Program-made: the position numbers and the translations under genes
The notes under the pieces: model-generated
Database searches by the model: none
The model's input: only the letters and a program-made list of their open reading frames with translations
Told to the model about the DNA's origin: nothing
Assembly: GCA_036397065.1 (NCBI GenBank)
Contig: DASWJP010000215.1
Coordinates: 1-8,718 of the forward strand
DNA length: 8,718 bases
Direction: 5' to 3'
Source of the DNA: JAJFGI01 sp036397065
Lineage (GTDB): Bacteria > Pseudomonadota > Alphaproteobacteria > Kiloniellales > J153
In this document: positions 6,652 through 8,718 of the stretch, piece by piece
Numbering within the stretch: position 1 is the stretch's first letter
Layout: the number at the start of each line of letters is the position of its first letter

Positions 6652-7315
6652 AAAGAGTTAGATCGAGAGCTTCACGAATTGGCCGAAACGACCGGCGGTG
6701 CTCGGGGGTCACGCCCAGGCGATCGAGGGCGGCCCGGTGCGCCGCCGTGCCATAGCCGCGATTGCGCTCCCAGCCGTAGCCCGGATGGTGCCGGGCCAAG
6801 GCCTCCATGCGGCCGTCGCGCACCACCTTGGCGACGATGGAGGCGGCGGCGATGGAGAGACTCAGACGGTCGCCGCCCACCAGGGCCTGGGCCGGACAGG
6901 GCAGCTCGGGCACGTGCGGCCCGTCCACCAGGGCGGCGGCCGGCGCGAAGCCGGTGCCGCGCGCCAGATCGGCGGCGGCCCGGCCCATGGCCAGCAGGCT
7001 GGCGCGCAGGATGTTTAGGGAATCGATCTCCGCCACATCCGCCTCACCCAGGCCGATGGCCGCGGCACCTGCGGCTTCGGCATCGCGCAGCGCCCCATAG
7101 GCCCGGCCCCGCGCGGCGGCGCTCAACGCCTTGCTGTCGTCGATCATCGCCAGCAGACCGGGCGGGCAGTGGCGCGCATCCAGCCAGACGGCGGCGGCGA
7201 CAACCGGCCCGGCCCAGGGGCCGCGGCCGGCCTCGTCCAGACCGATGACCCGGCCATTGACCGTGCCGGGCGGCATCGCCGTCAACAGACGCTCTTCCGG
7301 GGCGAAATCGGGCAT
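6650..7315 (-). CDS. rnhB: Ribonuclease HII
   Basis: RNase HII cuts RNA in RNA-DNA hybrids, chiefly at ribonucleotides misincorporated in DNA. Counted from the chosen ATG it is 221 residues, normal for the family. It has GLDEAGRGPWAGPVVAAAV (25-43) with metal ligands Asp27 and Glu28, IDDSKALS (58-65), LVDGPHVP with Asp131 and VGGDRLSLSIAAASIVAKVV (146-165) with Asp149; the Asp131-Asp149 spacing of 18 fits the family. YGWERNRGYGT (180-190) is the usual late motif. The frame is open upstream to a GTG at 7396, adding 27 residues. I prefer 7315 because MPDF is a common start in relatives and a candidate promoter lies at 7406-7435, so the GTG would sit at the transcript start. It is 203 bp downstream of the radical SAM gene and just before ccrM, an arrangement seen in other alphaproteobacteria. 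Confidence 0.95.
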   Translation of the reverse strand: MPDFAPEERLLTAMPPGTVNGRVIGLDEAGRGPWAGPVVAAAVWLDARHCPPGLLAMIDDSKALSAAARGRAYGALRDAEAAGAAAIGLGEADVAEIDSLNILRASLLAMGRAAADLARGTGFAPAAALVDGPHVPELPCPAQALVGGDRLSLSIAAASIVAKVVRDGRMEALARHHPGYGWERNRGYGTAAHRAALDRLGVTPEHRRSFRPIREALDLTL

Positions 7316-7405
7316 CGGTTTCGATTTCCGGCGGGTTCCTGCGGTGTGGCGCGATGGGATTGGTCCTACTTTGGCCGAGTCTGCCATGATGCGCACCTAT
7401 GGATG

Positions 7406-7435
7406 CGCATACCGTCATGGCGCGATTCGGGTCAA
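7406..7435 (-). promoter_or_regulatory. Candidate sigma-70 promoter for rnhB-ccrM
   Basis: On the minus strand TTGACC (7435-7430) is followed after 18 nt by TATGCG (7411-7406). The -35 matches at five of six bases; the -10 is weak. It would give a leader of roughly 80 nt before the ATG at 7315. By eye only. Confidence 0.3.
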
Positions 7436-7447
7436 CGCGGCCATGAC
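7411..7447. repeat. Inverted repeat over the candidate rnhB promoter (GTCATGGC / GCCATGAC)
   Basis: GTCATGGC (7414-7421) is perfectly inverted as GCCATGAC (7440-7447), with 18 bp between the arms and centres 27 bp apart. With one bulged base the stem can extend through CGCG (7421-7424 with 7436-7439). The arms flank the candidate -35. The left arm with its preceding ACC is an 11-mer identical to the one upstream of the dsbA-like gene (2907-2917). Confidence 0.5.
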
Positions 7448-7499
7448 ACCGGGTCGCGAGGCCGGAATGCGGGCAAAATCGATAGGCGTTGCTCCATTG

Positions 7500-7515
7500 G
7501 GCGCGGGATCGCGCC
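7500..7515 (-). terminator. Hairpin just after the radical SAM gene stop
   Basis: GGCGCG (7500-7505) pairs perfectly with CGCGCC (7510-7515) around a 4-nt loop, starting 3 nt past the stop codon on the minus strand. No T-run follows, so it is either a weak terminator or a 3'-end-protecting stem. Confidence 0.35.
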
Positions 7516-7518
7516 GGT

Positions 7519-8679
7519 TCAGAGCAGACTCAACTGCTCCCCCGCCCACCGTGGCCGGCGAAAGGCGCCGCTGTCGAAATCCCAGCGCTCAGATCCGCGG
7601 TCCAAATGCAGACGCTTGCAGGCGAGCGCGAAGCGCCGCGCCAACAATTCGGCATGTACACCCTGTCCCTTCATGCGCGTGCCCCAGGTGGAATCGTACA
7701 GCTTGCCGCCGCGCGCCTCACGCAGCAGGCTGATCACCCGCGCCTTGCGCGCCGGGTAGTGCTCTTCCAGCCATTCCAGGAACAGATGCTTGATCTCCAG
7801 CGGCAGGCGCAAGAGCACATAGCCGGCCATCTCGGCTCCTGCCTGCGCCGCCGTCTCGAGAATGCTCTCCAGCTCATCGTCGTTGAGGCCCGGGATCATC
7901 GGCGCCGTCATGACGCCCGCCGGCACGCCGGCACGGGCCAGGGCGCGGATGGTCTCCACCCGCCGTGCGGGGGCAGTCGCGCGCGGCTCCATGCGCCGAG
8001 CCAGTACCGGGTCCAAGGTGGTCACCGAAACCATGACGCGGACCAGACGCGCCGCCGCCAACGCGCTCAGCACATCCAGATCGCGCAACACCAGTTGCGA
8101 TTTTGTCACAATGGCCACCGGATGGCGGGCGCGCAGCAGCACCTCGAGAATGCCGCGGGTGATCTGCAGCCGACGCTCGATCGGCTGGTAGGGGTCGGTG
8201 TTGGTGCCAAGGGCGATGGTGGCCGGCCGGTAGGACGGCTTGGCCAACTCCTTCTCCAGCAAGCGCGGCGCCTCCGGCTTGGCGAACAGCTTGGTCTCGA
8301 AATCCAGGCCCGGCGACAGGCCCAGCCACGCATGGGTCGGCCGGGCAAAGCAATAGACGCAGCCATGCTCGCAGCCGCGATAGGGATTGATCGACCGGTC
8401 GAAGGGAATATCGGGCGAGGTGTTGCGGGCGATGACGGTGCGGCTGGCATCGATGCCCACGGTGGTGGCCAGCGGCGGCAGCGTCCCGTCGGCCGACCCA
8501 TCCTCCATCCCATCGATTGCGCTGTCGCCGGGCTGCCGCTCGCCGTCTGCAGTACCATCCGGCCATCGCGCCTCCCAGCCATCGGCGACGGCCACCCGCT
8601 GGTACATTTCGTACCGGCCGGAGGGATTGCTGACGGCACCGCGCCCTTTGCGCGCCCGATCGGGAAGCACATCGACCAT
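7519..8679 (-). CDS. PA0069-family radical SAM protein (SplB-related, COG1533 type)
   Basis: 386 residues. Radical SAM enzymes use a [4Fe-4S] cluster to cleave S-adenosylmethionine and form a radical; this family is distantly related to spore photoproduct lyase, and its reaction is not known to me. The cluster motif is Cys103-x3-Cys107-x2-Cys110 in NPYRGCEHGCVYC, preceded by RNTSPDIPFDRS. Later core elements include ATIALGTNTDPYQPIE (154-169), VTKSQLVLRDLD, VMVSVTTLD and MIPGLNDDEL. The N-terminal RKGRGAVSNPSGRYE (10-24) is characteristic of the family and supports the ATG at 8679. Residues about 40-66 form a Gly/Asp/Ala-rich low-complexity stretch that seems longer than usual. The protein ends in QLSLL, resembling a sliding-clamp-binding pentapeptide. 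It is the first minus-strand gene at the right edge; the remaining 39 bp (8680-8718) show no feature. Confidence 0.92.
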   Translation of the reverse strand: MVDVLPDRARKGRGAVSNPSGRYEMYQRVAVADGWEARWPDGTADGERQPGDSAIDGMEDGSADGTLPPLATTVGIDASRTVIARNTSPDIPFDRSINPYRGCEHGCVYCFARPTHAWLGLSPGLDFETKLFAKPEAPRLLEKELAKPSYRPATIALGTNTDPYQPIERRLQITRGILEVLLRARHPVAIVTKSQLVLRDLDVLSALAAARLVRVMVSVTTLDPVLARRMEPRATAPARRVETIRALARAGVPAGVMTAPMIPGLNDDELESILETAAQAGAEMAGYVLLRLPLEIKHLFLEWLEEHYPARKARVISLLREARGGKLYDSTWGTRMKGQGVHAELLARRFALACKRLHLDRGSERWDFDSGAFRRPRWAGEQLSLL

Positions 8680-8718
8680 GCGGCCAGCCTATCGCGACGC
8701 AAGGAACAAAACAAGAAC

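Noticed and set aside
5534..6661. 375-codon plus-strand open frame opposite ccrM
   Set aside because: Exact antisense of a highly conserved methyltransferase; low-complexity translation.
6650..6670. RNase HII C-terminus ALDLTL as a second clamp-binding motif
   Set aside because: It lacks the leading Gln and the terminal Phe/Leu is out of register; the resemblance is too weak beside the QLSLL of the radical SAM protein.

Overview
The window comes from a GC-rich (by eye roughly two thirds G+C) alphaproteobacterium, most likely a Rhodospirillales-type lineage. The reasons are an alphaproteobacterial SMC N-terminus, a full-length CcrM-type cell-cycle DNA methyltransferase with its own C-terminal domain, and the neighbourhood mutY / DUF721 / DsbA-like thioredoxin / smc, which recurs in alphaproteobacteria. 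The lineage is inferred from protein resemblance and gene order, not from a search. It looks like ordinary chromosomal housekeeping DNA. I see no rRNA, tRNA, CRISPR array, insertion sequence or phage gene.

Layout. Left block, minus strand (1-3577): a DUF721/DciA-like gene, then a secreted DsbA-family thiol oxidoreductase, then the first 725 codons of smc, whose C-terminal head runs off the left edge. Centre: mutY on the plus strand (3652-4755), divergent from the DUF721 gene across 74 bp. mutY meets a convergent minus-strand GNAT acetyltransferase gene (4801-5328), which is visibly less GC-rich than its neighbours, as is the 181-bp spacer beyond it. Right block, minus strand: a PA0069-type radical SAM gene (7519-8679), rnhB (6650-7315) and ccrM (5510-6577).

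How the genes fit together. Most encode chromosome maintenance: chromosome organisation (SMC), probable replicative helicase loading (DUF721/DciA), removal of A mispaired with 8-oxoG (MutY), ribonucleotide and RNA-primer removal (RNase HII) and cell-cycle GANTC methylation (CcrM). The DsbA-like protein (envelope disulfide chemistry), the GNAT enzyme and the radical SAM protein are less obviously connected.

The main non-coding signal is the 72-bp rnhB-ccrM spacer and the adjoining rnhB stop codon. Four GAGTC sites (GANTC, the CcrM target) lie within 38 bp and overlap or abut a candidate -35/-10 pair, and one is the centre of a 15-bp near-perfect palindrome. This suggests that ccrM transcription responds to the methylation state made by its own product. 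A second pattern is an identical 11-mer, ACCGTCATGGC, paired with an inverted CCATGAC, upstream of both dsbA and rnhB, next to candidate promoters. I found no wholly novel multi-gene system; the best leads are regulatory.
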